Below, one piece after another: positions 16,801-23,753 of a stretch of DNA of 64,000 nt. The position numbers were made by a program, and so were the translations under genes. Source of the stretch: JBBRHQ01 sp963738305 (GTDB lineage: Bacteria > Actinomycetota > Thermoleophilia > Solirubrobacterales > 70-9); contig CAVTVU010000001.1 in NCBI GenBank assembly GCA_963738305.1, positions 496,001 to 560,000 of the forward strand. Reading direction: 5' to 3'. The number at the start of each line of letters is the position of its first letter. Within the stretch, counting starts at the first letter, position 1. The notes beneath the pieces were generated by a model. It did no database searches, was not told the origin of the DNA, and saw only the letters and a list, made by a program, of their open reading frames with translations.

Positions 16801-17227
16801 GGGCGAGCTTGGTGTCGGCGACCTCGTAGCTGAACTCGCCCAGCTTCGAGGGACGCTCGACTCGGAAGAGGAAGTCGGCGTGGCCGCGGAGGCCATCGCC
16901 GAAGAAGGTCGCCTGGTAGATCACCTCGGGGCCGGCACGCAGCGCCGACTCGGTCCGGGTTGCTGCATCCTGTAGCGCCTCGAGGGAGGGGTTCGCCGGG
17001 AAGGGGAGCTCGACCACCTCGCGTCCCTGGTCCTTCAGCGATTGCAGGTAGGCGGTCTCGTGCTCGTCCCCCTTGCGGGCGATCAGATCGACCGCGCTGT
17101 CGACCTTCGGGGTGTGGGTGCGGTCGCCGCGGGCCCAGTCCAGCTCGAGCGCCGTCAGGTGCCGGCAGGCGAGGTGGTTGTTGAGGTCGCTGGCGGAGAG
17201 GACCAGTTGGTCTTCGAGGAGTTGCAT
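13814..17227 (-). CDS. TM0106-family RecB-like nuclease fused to a superfamily 1 helicase
   Basis: A 1137-residue protein. It opens with a RecB-like nuclease region (LSASDLNNHLACRHLTALEL; YEVADTKLAHRAKPYFILQL; a Cys cluster EHCGVCRWSDVC that may bind Fe-S or Zn). Next comes an RNase-H/exonuclease-like domain (DIYFDIEGDPFFENGLEYLWG; YNRDDCVSTWLLHKWL). The C-terminal half is a UPF1/Dna2-type helicase: QGPPGSGKTFRGARV (about 758), LDYLFIDEAGQISLADALA, LLGDPQQLPQ, then VRVGTVDKIQGQEAQVVFFS and NVAVSRAR. It is probably a DNA or RNA processing and repair enzyme. It converges on the AAA/DUF4143 gene with 3 bp between them. ATG 17227 is a clear start. Confidence 0.88.
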   Translation of the reverse strand: MQLLEDQLVLSASDLNNHLACRHLTALELDWARGDRTHTPKVDSAVDLIARKGDEHETAYLQSLKDQGREVVELPFPANPSLEALQDAATRTESALRAGPEVIYQATFFGDGLRGHADFLFRVERPSKLGEFSYEVADTKLAHRAKPYFILQLCFYSELLARLQGLASERIHVILGARDQHSFRLAEFSAYFRHVRDGFLAEMADPEAWDTYPDPVEHCGVCRWSDVCDARRLADDHLSLVAGMRRGYTEPLRAAGVRTLEALALATLPLEVDGIRQPVLEKLHAQASLQLRGRSNGAPCYELLAAENGRGFHRLPSPSQGDIYFDIEGDPFFENGLEYLWGVVTTDTGSPEFGPIWGRNRAEEKRALERFTDYVIERRRSFPDLHVYHYAHYEITALKRLAGMHATREEELDQLLRDQVFVDLYRVVVEGLRISEPSYGLKKVEAFFMEERETEVTDGNDSVVEFERWLETGEEEILDRIADYNRDDCVSTWLLHKWLLERRKEAEREFGAEMPWFEPEPGERGVERLAHREKNEALIRTLLEGLPDNLAEAGEAERARWLMAQLLEYHHREARPVWWAFFDRCEAEPDQLVDDADCVGGLTQDESIAPRPEKQSLLYRLQFPPQETKLGAGGEAVDPATGANPGGVFAIDVEGGWLDLKRGRTKQDDPLPKALIPGGPYRTNEQQDALRRLAKDLLEDGPGADGTYPAARQILLRSHPRVAGRSAGDAIDHPTMSIEELSEVVAGLEESYLFLQGPPGSGKTFRGARVIVDLIGRGKRVGVTSTSHKAIHNLLDEIESVAEERGVRFKGRKKHSDNPDSEFESKLAKPLVESVDNNGALSDPAVALTGGTAWHYCREDTARLDYLFIDEAGQISLADALALATAARNVVLLGDPQQLPQVAQAAHPGGSEQSVLEHLLGDRQTIPPERGIFLEDTYRLHPEIAAFVSELMYDGRLGSAEGCERQRVEAAGEIADTGLRWLPVEHEGCQQSSPAEADRIAEAVAPLLAGGTYIDSEGKRHELRPEDVMIATPYNAQVRCLRERLPDGVRVGTVDKIQGQEAQVVFFSMATSSGEDIPRNVEFLLSRNRVNVAVSRARCLAVLVASPRLLDISANSIEQMRLVNALCRFVEVAGKVW

Positions 17228-17313
17228 GCGTGCGCTGGATGCTCTGACGGGGCCGGTGCAGAGTCAAGCCGCCTGCCGGGCCGGCCTGGATGAGCTTTCC
17301 CATTAGAAGTCGG

Positions 17314-17649
17314 ATGTCCGGCGAGAATCCTGACGTGGACCTCCTCTTCCTCGACGAATCGGGCAAGCCCGCAGACAAATCTTTCGCGATCGGCGGCATC
17401 GCGGTTCGGGCAGACGAGTGGCAAGTGCTCCGCGACCGCTGGGCGGCGGCGATGACCGAGCACGGCTGGCCGGCCGACAAGGAGGCCAAGTGGCACGGGA
17501 TCCAGACCGGAGAGGTTCCGCCGCCGCTCGCCGACGCACTCTTCGCGGCGATCTCCGGCGCGCCAAGCGAAGTAATTCCATCAAGGTGTGTTGGTTCTCA
17601 CGCGCAGAGAGTCGGGTTAGAAACCCCAAACCTGACGGTGGGACAGTGA
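17314..17649 (+). pseudogene. N-terminal remnant of a DUF3800 protein
   Basis: From ATG 17314 the frame gives VDLLFLDESGKPADKSFAIG, the hallmark FLDESG opening and GGIAV strand of DUF3800 proteins (RNase-H-like, role unknown). A coherent sequence lasts to about DALFAAISGAPSE (near 17570), then shifts to unrelated residues and stops at 17649. Full-length members are 200-300 residues, so about two thirds is missing. The sequence from 17570 to 17650 has a different, AT-richer character and may mark a recombination junction. Confidence 0.6.
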
Positions 17650-17650
17650 C

Positions 17651-18187
17651 CTACGACTGCCACTCCGGCAGCGAGCAACCGCAGTAGTTGCAGGTGTCGG
17701 GGAAGTAGCCGCGGCCGAGGACCTCTGCCCAGAAACGCGGGTCGTCGGTGCTGATGTGGGCTCCACAGGTCGGGCAGTCGGTGCTCGCCTCGCCCAGCCG
17801 GTTGGGGTCGATCTCCAGGTCGATCAGGCGGTCCGGCAGCCACAGCTTCGAGTAGCCGGTTCGCGCGGCCCAGTCGACGAGCGTCTCGACCTCACCCCCG
17901 CTCTCGCTTCGGCAGACGAACCGGGCGATCAGGTCGCGTCGGCCGCTCTCACCCTCCACCTCGGCCACGGTCAGCTCGGCGACCGCGACCTCGGGCGCGA
18001 GCTGGCGCTCGGGGCCGTCGCAAGGCGTGAACATCTGCGGGCTCCAGGCGCTGAGCCAGATCCGCCCCTCGCGGATCGTCGCCCGGAAGGTCGGCGTCGC
18101 GCCCTCTCGCGCGATCAGGCTCTCGACCATCTCCCCCAGCTCCTCGGGGTCGATTCCGTGCCTCTCCTCCCACTCTTCCCAATCCAT
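17651..18187 (-). CDS. Hypothetical protein with C-terminal zinc ribbon
   Basis: A 178-residue acidic protein from ATG 18187 (MDWEEWEERHGIDPEEL). The first ~125 residues alternate strands and helices without a recognisable family. The last 45 contain four well-placed cysteines (TDCPTCGAHIS and DTCNYCGCSLPEW), a likely zinc ribbon. No membrane segment is seen. It lies 53 bp before the stop of the next minus-strand gene upstream and may share its transcript. Confidence 0.65.
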   Translation of the reverse strand: MDWEEWEERHGIDPEELGEMVESLIAREGATPTFRATIREGRIWLSAWSPQMFTPCDGPERQLAPEVAVAELTVAEVEGESGRRDLIARFVCRSESGGEVETLVDWAARTGYSKLWLPDRLIDLEIDPNRLGEASTDCPTCGAHISTDDPRFWAEVLGRGYFPDTCNYCGCSLPEWQS

Positions 18188-18240
18188 ACGGCTTGAGTCG
18201 CGGCGGACGCCAGCGGTCTGACGCGCGAGTTGCAGGAACT

Positions 18241-18876
18241 TCAGGCCGCGGCGATGCCGTTGCCGGCAGAGGCGGCTCCGGGCTCCTCGCGCGCTGCCGT
18301 CGCGGCCACCCCGTTACGGGTCGCCAGCAGCTCCCGCCGCACCTGGGCGAGAGTCCGACCGCCGGGCATCAGGTCCTCGCTCAGCCAGGCGCTGTGGAAG
18401 CGCCTGCCCAGGCCGAGCCCGCCGATCTCCCGCCACGCCTTGGCGCAGGCGTCGGCCAGACCGCACATCGCGTCGAGGATCTGCTCGGTGGAGAGCTCGC
18501 CCTCGCCGAGGTCATGTGAGGCCCAGATGGTGCCCTTCTCGGGCACGTAGTTGAAGTCGATCTCGGGGTACTCTGCGTCGAGCTGCTCGACGATCGGCCG
18601 CACCCAGCGGTAGCCGCCTTCGCTGATCTCCCAGACGGCGCAGGCGGTCAGGCAGGGTCCCGGCGCGCCCTCCTCGCGCTGCGGGCGGACCGCCACATCG
18701 GGGCCGAGCAGGTCGACCGCGTAGATCACCCAGCCGTTGCGGAGGACCCGGCACTCGAGCTCCAACTCGGCCAACTCCCCGGTCACTCTGCGCACGGTGT
18801 AGGGGAGCGCGTCAGATACGGCTGTCAGCTGATCAACCGCCGAGCCGTCCTCCCGTGTTACATCTGAGTCGTCCAT
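18241..18876 (-). CDS. Hypothetical protein, possible YbjN-like fold
   Basis: A 211-residue protein. ATG 18876 is preferred because AAGGGGGTGGGA lies just before it; ATG 18891 would add five residues. The sequence begins MDDSDVTREDGSAVDQL and continues with ECRVLRNGWVIYAVDLLG and PEIDFNYVPEKGTIWASHDLG. The middle resembles small alpha/beta proteins such as YbjN, but this is only a visual resemblance. The tail is Ala-rich. It is preceded by an AT-rich promoter region with a dyad (18967-18990). Confidence 0.6.
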   Translation of the reverse strand: MDDSDVTREDGSAVDQLTAVSDALPYTVRRVTGELAELELECRVLRNGWVIYAVDLLGPDVAVRPQREEGAPGPCLTACAVWEISEGGYRWVRPIVEQLDAEYPEIDFNYVPEKGTIWASHDLGEGELSTEQILDAMCGLADACAKAWREIGGLGLGRRFHSAWLSEDLMPGGRTLAQVRRELLATRNGVAATAAREEPGAASAGNGIAAA

Positions 18877-18966
18877 TCCCACCCCCTTCATGCGTTTTCC
18901 GTGGTGGGAGTCTCCGGTGCTTCTGTCAATCTGACCTTACGCTCCGGATCGGCGGGTAACTACCCC

Positions 18967-18990
18967 AATTGTGCGTATGTCACACAAATT
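18967..18990. promoter_or_regulatory. Dyad resembling a CRP/FNR-type operator
   Basis: The sequence AATTGTGCGTATGTCACACA and the next four bases form an imperfect inverted repeat with half-sites TGTGC and TCACA. It differs from the CRP consensus by one base in one arm and a spacer one base shorter. It lies about 90 bp upstream of the start at 18876, in the most AT-rich part of a 254-bp intergenic region. Confidence 0.4.
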
Positions 18991-19130
18991 TTACGCGCTT
19001 TGCGGAATCCCACCTAATCCGTGCGTTTAGGTTTCCAAGTTATGGGTAGCCGGGTGTTTTTGGCCTGCGCTACGGCGCCTCAAACCCGGCCCTCGCGGCG
19101 CCGCCGACGCAGCCGCCGGCGCCCCGCAAG

Positions 19131-19598
19131 CTAGGCGCCGGCCGGCGCCGCCGCTCCCTCCTCGGCTCCCTCGCGCTCGCGCTTGGCGATCTCGGCCAGC
19201 TGCTTGAACTGGATGATCTGCCCGCCAGCGCCCCAGCTGCCCTCGGCCACCTCGTGGAACAGCACCCAGACGCGCAGCGCGTCCTCCTCGGCGATCCCGG
19301 CCGCCTCGCGCACGGCCGCCGTCGCGGATTCGACGAACTCGCCGCGGCGGCGGTCCGACAGCGCCCCCTCGGGCGTCGTCACGTCGACCTTGAAGGTCGG
19401 CTCACCGACCGGGCGGCCGGCCGAGCGCACCGAGCCCTCGGGCAACTCGTGAATGTAGGACCAGGTGACGTTCCGGAAGAACTCGGTGTCCGGAGCGCGC
19501 TCGGCCCGCAGCAGACAGGTGGTCAGCTCCTCCAGCAGCTGCTCGCGGGCCTCGGGCGCCAGCGCGCCCTCGGGGTAGGTCAGCTCGAAAACCGGCAT
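19131..19598 (-). CDS. Tautomerase-family protein
   Basis: A 155-residue protein when started at ATG 19598, giving MPVFELTYPEGAL with the Pro2 (mature Pro1) that acts as catalytic base in the 4-oxalocrotonate tautomerase superfamily. It has two beta-alpha-beta units (PVFELTYPEGALAPEAREQL and FKVDVTTPEGALSDRRRGEF), so it looks like a fused tandem copy. The second unit lacks an N-terminal proline. The substrate is unknown. An upstream ATG codon would bury the proline, which supports this start. Confidence 0.8.
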   Translation of the reverse strand: MPVFELTYPEGALAPEAREQLLEELTTCLLRAERAPDTEFFRNVTWSYIHELPEGSVRSAGRPVGEPTFKVDVTTPEGALSDRRRGEFVESATAAVREAAGIAEEDALRVWVLFHEVAEGSWGAGGQIIQFKQLAEIAKREREGAEEGAAAPAGA

Positions 19599-19656
19599 CA
19601 CGGTCCTTTCGTCGGGAGCGATTTCACCCTACTCCCCGGCCTCGGCGATCCGCGCG

Positions 19657-20961
19657 CTAGGCGACAGAGATCTCTCCCTCACCGCCCAGCGGCTCGCGCT
19701 CGGTCTTCGCCCAACCGTCCCGGGAGACGATCTGGCGCAGGGTCGAGCGGATCAGCACCGGCCAGATCGTCCAGGTGTAGATCGCGTAGGCGTGCCCGAT
19801 CAGGAAGCCGACGACCCAGCCGCGCAGCCCCTCGCGGGTGCGGCTGGCAATCGCCCCCAGAACGGTGCCACCAAAGGCGAAGAGGTAGAAGGCGACGAGC
19901 ATCCAGGTCGGCCCGCCGGCCCAGAACGGCGCCGCGCCGGTGAGCGCGAAGACGACCGCGGCGATCAGCGCAACGCCGATGATCCCCTGCCAGAAGGGCA
20001 TCAGCAGGTAGGCGAGCAGCTCGATCCGCGGGCCGATCCCCAGGCTCCGGGTGTGCAGCAGCCCCCGCGCCAGCGCCATCGCCTGCAGGTTGCCCTGCGA
20101 CCACCGGGTGCGCTGGCGAAACAGGGCCCTGGGGCTGGAGAGGCCCTGCTGGTCGACCGTCCCGCGCAGCTCCTGGCGGCCCTTCCAGCCGGACTCGATC
20201 AGCCGCAGACCCAGGTCCTGGTCCTCGGTGAGGCGGTCGCGCCACGGGCCCCGGGCGTCGGAAACCTCGTCCAGCGCGCTCAGCCGGTTGAACTGGCCGT
20301 TGCCGCCCATTCCCGCGGTGCCCCACCCGTTCCGCCCCGCCTGGAAGAGGTAGCCGTAGACGGAGAACTCGACGTCCTGCATCCAGGTGAGGAAGCGGTG
20401 GCGGTTGTAGATGCGGACCAGCGACTGAACCCCGCCCACCTCCGGATCGGCGAAGTGGGTCGCGGCGTAGGCCGGCGCCTCGGGATGGAGGCGCCCGTCG
20501 GCGTCGACGATCGCGACGATCACCCGCTCGCGACCCTCCTCGGTCCCCTCCAACCGGCGGTAGGCGTGGTCCAGCGCCGCCGCCTTGCCCAGGCGGGCGT
20601 CGGGCTCGCGGCGGTGGATCGTGGTCAGGTCCGGGTGGTCGATCTCGGCGATGATCTCCGCGGTGCGGTCGTCGGAGCCGTCGTCGATCACCAGCACCCG
20701 CCGCTCAGCCAGCTCGAGCGCCAGCAGCCGCTCGACGCTGTCGCGGATCGTCAACTCCTCGTTCAGGGCCGGGACCAGGAAGACCCAGGAGAAGGCGTCG
20801 ACCCCGCCGGGGCTCGCCTCAGGCGCGCGCCGCATCGCCCGCTGGCCGCGGACGAAGAGCAGGAGGCTCCAGGCGAACATCGCGATGATCACGCACAGCG
20901 CCAGGGCGAAGTAGGCCTCCCACCCGGCGGGCAGCCCCCCGAATGGCCACAGCTCGGCCAC
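19657..20961 (-). CDS. Family 2 glycosyltransferase, processive membrane type
   Basis: A 434-residue protein with one N-terminal membrane helix, a GT-A catalytic domain and three or four C-terminal helices. Catalytic motifs in order are VFLVPALNEE, VLVIDDGSDDRT, VAIVDADGRL, TEDQDLGLRL and QRTRWSQGN (the Q..RW motif of processive enzymes such as cellulose and hyaluronan synthases). It probably uses a UDP-sugar to build an exported or surface polysaccharide. The UDP-GlcNAc 2-epimerase gene ends 2 bp before it, which suggests UDP-GlcNAc or UDP-ManNAc as donor (inference). Confidence 0.9.
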   Translation of the reverse strand: MAELWPFGGLPAGWEAYFALALCVIIAMFAWSLLLFVRGQRAMRRAPEASPGGVDAFSWVFLVPALNEELTIRDSVERLLALELAERRVLVIDDGSDDRTAEIIAEIDHPDLTTIHRREPDARLGKAAALDHAYRRLEGTEEGRERVIVAIVDADGRLHPEAPAYAATHFADPEVGGVQSLVRIYNRHRFLTWMQDVEFSVYGYLFQAGRNGWGTAGMGGNGQFNRLSALDEVSDARGPWRDRLTEDQDLGLRLIESGWKGRQELRGTVDQQGLSSPRALFRQRTRWSQGNLQAMALARGLLHTRSLGIGPRIELLAYLLMPFWQGIIGVALIAAVVFALTGAAPFWAGGPTWMLVAFYLFAFGGTVLGAIASRTREGLRGWVVGFLIGHAYAIYTWTIWPVLIRSTLRQIVSRDGWAKTEREPLGGEGEISVA

Positions 20962-20963
20962 GG

Positions 20964-22457
20964 CTAGGTGCCAGCGCCGCTTTCCGGCCGGGCGAGGAGG
21001 CCGCCGGCCCCGAGCGACGCCTCCAGGCGGTCCGGATGGGGATTGAACTCGTAGCCGGCCGCCTCGACCACCTGGGCACGGTTGTAGCCGGGGCCGAACG
21101 GGGTCGGCGGCTCGCCGCCGAGCAGGATGTGCTCGAGCGCCGCGACGATCCGCTCCGCCGCCCGGCCGTCGCCGTAGGGATTCGGCGCCTCGGACATCTC
21201 GGCGTAGGCGATCGGGTCGGTGAGCAGGCGGCTGCCCTCGGCGAAGATCCGCTCCGCGTCGGCGCCGACCAGCCGCAGGGTGCCGGCATCGATGCCCTCG
21301 GTACGCTCGGTCGTGTTCCGGGTGACAAGCACAGGCTTGCCCAGCGAGGGAGCCTCCTCCTGGATCCCCCCGGAGTCGGTGATCACGAGGTGCGAGCGGG
21401 CGAGCAGCCGGGAGAAGGTCGCATAGCCGAGCGGCTCGGTGAGCAGGACGTTGTCGAGGCTGCTGAGGTGCTCGGTGAGCACCTCGCGCACCGCCGGGTT
21501 GGGATGGACCGGGAGCACGTAGGAGACCTCTGCGTCGGAGCCGGCGAGCCGCTTCACCCCCTCGGCGATCGCCACCAGGCCGTCGCCCCAGTTCTCGCGG
21601 CGGTGGGCGGTGACGACGACGATTCGCCGCTCGGAGTCGTGCAGCGCCTGCAGCTCAGGGTTGGCGAAGCGGACGTCGATCTTCGAGGCCCAGTGCAGCG
21701 AGTCGATCCCGGTGTTGCCGGTGACGAAGATCTGCCCGACCGGGACGTTCTCGTCGATCAGGTTCTCGAGGTTCTTCGCAGTGGGCGCGAAGTTGAGGTC
21801 GGCAATGCAGGTGATCAGCTGGCGGTTGAGCTCCTCGGGGAAGGGGGTGAGGTTGTTGCCACCGGTGCGCAGCCCGGCCTCGATGTGCATCACCGGGATC
21901 CGCATGTGGAAGGCGGAGAGAGCCGCGGCCATCGCCGAGCTGGTGTCGCCGTGCACGAGGACCGCCGCCGGGAAGCGCCCGTTCAGGGTGTCCTCCGCGC
22001 TCGGGGTCTGGTCGGGCTCGAGCTGGAAGCGCTCGGCGCAGAAGTCCTCGAAGCGCCTCATCACCGCGGCGACCCGCTCGTTCAGATTGGATCGCCGCGA
22101 CCCGGCCCAGAGGGCTACGTCGGGCTCGATCCCGGCCAGCTCGAAGATGTAGTCGACCATGCGGTTGTGCTGGCCGGTGGAGACGACCAGAGGCTCATAG
22201 CACTCGCTCGCTTGCAGCGCGAGTATCACGGGGACCAGCTTGATCGCCTCCGGCCTGGTGCCGACCACGATCGGCACCACCAGCGGAGTTCCCTGCTCGC
22301 GCCGGGCGAGGCGAGGAGCGGCGCCCGGCTGCGGCCGCGGCTCCTGCCTGGGCTCGCTGCGCGACTCCATCACATGCTCGAGCTCGTCGGGGTGGAGCGC
22401 CGGCTCGGCCTGATGGGGCTCGACTGCGGCCAGGGGCTGTGGATCGGCGTCCAGCAT
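20964..22457 (-). CDS. wecB: UDP-N-acetylglucosamine 2-epimerase (non-hydrolysing)
   Basis: A protein of ~497 residues. After a polar N-terminal extension of ~60 residues, the epimerase domain begins VVPIVVGTRPEAIKLVPVI. It continues with VVSTGQHNRMV, VLVHGDTSS, MHIEAGLRTGG, VVVTAHRRENWG and the UDP-binding TDSGGIQEEAPSLG. The enzyme interconverts UDP-GlcNAc and UDP-ManNAc for surface glycan synthesis. It forms an operon with the adjacent glycosyltransferase (2-bp gap). The ATG at 22457 follows GAGTGGAGC; a GTG at 22481 is the alternative. The N-terminal extension is unusual for the family. Confidence 0.93.
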   Translation of the reverse strand: MLDADPQPLAAVEPHQAEPALHPDELEHVMESRSEPRQEPRPQPGAAPRLARREQGTPLVVPIVVGTRPEAIKLVPVILALQASECYEPLVVSTGQHNRMVDYIFELAGIEPDVALWAGSRRSNLNERVAAVMRRFEDFCAERFQLEPDQTPSAEDTLNGRFPAAVLVHGDTSSAMAAALSAFHMRIPVMHIEAGLRTGGNNLTPFPEELNRQLITCIADLNFAPTAKNLENLIDENVPVGQIFVTGNTGIDSLHWASKIDVRFANPELQALHDSERRIVVVTAHRRENWGDGLVAIAEGVKRLAGSDAEVSYVLPVHPNPAVREVLTEHLSSLDNVLLTEPLGYATFSRLLARSHLVITDSGGIQEEAPSLGKPVLVTRNTTERTEGIDAGTLRLVGADAERIFAEGSRLLTDPIAYAEMSEAPNPYGDGRAAERIVAALEHILLGGEPPTPFGPGYNRAQVVEAAGYEFNPHPDRLEASLGAGGLLARPESGAGT

Positions 22458-22618
22458 GCTCCACTCAGCTATCGGCGGCACGGGCGGACGGCTTTAGGCG
22501 GGGCGGCGGCGTCGCGGCCGACCGATTCGCCAGAAGCGCCGGCGGAGCGCCTTGCCCAATCTCACGAATCGCCGATCCGCGGCGTTTGATGGATGAAGGC
22601 AACGAACAGGAGATCGCG

Positions 22619-23107
22619 ATGAGCACCTACACGACCACCATCGATTCCCCGCTGGGAGAGCTGAGGCTGATCGGCGACGGCGACGCGCTGAGCGCCGTGC
22701 AGCTCCCCGGCCTCCACGCACGGCGCAGCGGCTGGGTCGAGGGCGAGGCCCCGTTCGCCGACGCCGTGGCGCAGTTCGTGCAGTACTTCGCAGGCGAGCG
22801 GCGCGAGTTCGAGCTGCCGCTGGCACCCGCGGGCGGCCGCGGGTTCGAGCGGGCGGTCTGGGAGCAGATCGCCGCGATCCCCTACGGCGCGACCGAGAGC
22901 TACGGGGCGCTCGCTCGGGCCCTGGGGCGACCCGACCGCGCCCGCGCCGTCGGCGCCGCCACCAGCCGCAACCCGCTGGCGATCATCGTCCCCTGCCACC
23001 GCGTGATCGGCTCCGACGGCTCGCTCACCGGTTACGCCGGCGGGCTACCGGCCAAGCGGATGCTGCTCGAGCTGGAGTCCGGAGTGCGCCAGGAGTCGCT
23101 GCTCTGA
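22619..23107 (+). CDS. ogt: Methylated-DNA-[protein]-cysteine S-methyltransferase
   Basis: A 162-residue protein from ATG 22619 with AGGAG 7 nt upstream. It shows the standard N-terminal domain (YTTTIDSPLGELRLIGD), the helix-turn-helix (IPYGATESYGALARALG) and the suicide cysteine C126 in IIVPCHRVIG, followed by LTGYAGGLPAKRMLLELE. It removes O6-alkyl groups from guanine in DNA. It is a single gene, divergent from the epimerase operon. Confidence 0.95.
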   Translation: MSTYTTTIDSPLGELRLIGDGDALSAVQLPGLHARRSGWVEGEAPFADAVAQFVQYFAGERREFELPLAPAGGRGFERAVWEQIAAIPYGATESYGALARALGRPDRARAVGAATSRNPLAIIVPCHRVIGSDGSLTGYAGGLPAKRMLLELESGVRQESLL

Positions 23108-23158
23108 GCCTTCGCCTCGCCGGGTTCGCTTAGCCGGATCGGCGGTTAGGGAGATCGC

Positions 23159-23422
23159 TCAGCGCGGATCGGAGCCGTAGGCGCTCGAGCGGTGCCGGAT
23201 CGCCACTACCCGGACGAGCTGTCCGGCCTCGGTCACCTGATAGATGAGGCGGAAGGCCCCTACCCGCAGCGATCGGAGCCCGCGCAACCGGCCACGCAGC
23301 AGGTGCCCGGCGTACGGCTCGCGCTCCAGCAGCCCAAGCGCCTCCTCGACCGCGTTGACCAGGGGCCAATCCAGGTCCAGCAGATCGCGGCGGGCCCTGC
23401 GAGCCAGGACGACCCGCGCCAC
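23159..23422 (-). CDS. RelE/ParE-family toxin
   Basis: An 87-residue basic protein from GTG 23422 (VARVVLARRARRDLLDLDWP). It has the family pattern LRGRLRGLRSLRVGAFRLIYQV followed by VRVVAIRHRSSAY near the C-terminus. RelE members cut mRNA on the ribosome, while ParE members poison gyrase. The sequence alone does not separate them, though the basic RVGAFRLIY and R-H-R residues favour RelE. It lies 3 bp after the antitoxin gene. Confidence 0.87.
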   Translation of the reverse strand: MARVVLARRARRDLLDLDWPLVNAVEEALGLLEREPYAGHLLRGRLRGLRSLRVGAFRLIYQVTEAGQLVRVVAIRHRSSAYGSDPR

Positions 23423-23425
23423 CGC

Positions 23426-23710
23426 TCAGCGCCTGGGTCTGCGCTCGGCGAGCTCGGTTCGCAGCTCGTCGAGCCCGACGGTCTCACCGCGCTCGAGCTC
23501 CGCCAGGCCGGTCTCGATCGCCGCCAGGGCGTCGGGATCGGAGAGGATCTCGGCCGTCTCCTCCAGGGCCTCGTACTCGTCAACCGGCACGACCGCCGCG
23601 GCCGGTCGGCCGTTCCGGGTGACCAGCAGGTGATCGCGGCGCTCGGCGACATCGTCGAGGAGTCGACTCAGGTTGCTGCGGAGCTCTCGCACGGGGACGG
23701 TCTTTGCCAC
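23426..23710 (-). CDS. Phd/YefM-family antitoxin
   Basis: A 94-residue protein from GTG 23710 (VAKTVPVRELRSNLSRLLDDV). The DNA-binding N-terminus, including LLVTRNGRPAAAVVPVDEYEAL, is typical of Phd/YefM. The acidic C-terminal helix (LAAIETGLAELERGETVGLDEL) would wrap the toxin. The pair should repress its own promoter, located in the ~45 bp between this start and the end of the neighbouring beta-propeller gene. Confidence 0.88.
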   Translation of the reverse strand: MAKTVPVRELRSNLSRLLDDVAERRDHLLVTRNGRPAAAVVPVDEYEALEETAEILSDPDALAAIETGLAELERGETVGLDELRTELAERRPRR

Positions 23711-23753
23711 GGCGAGGAGTGTACCGGATTGTGTACCACACCGCGGAGACGGG

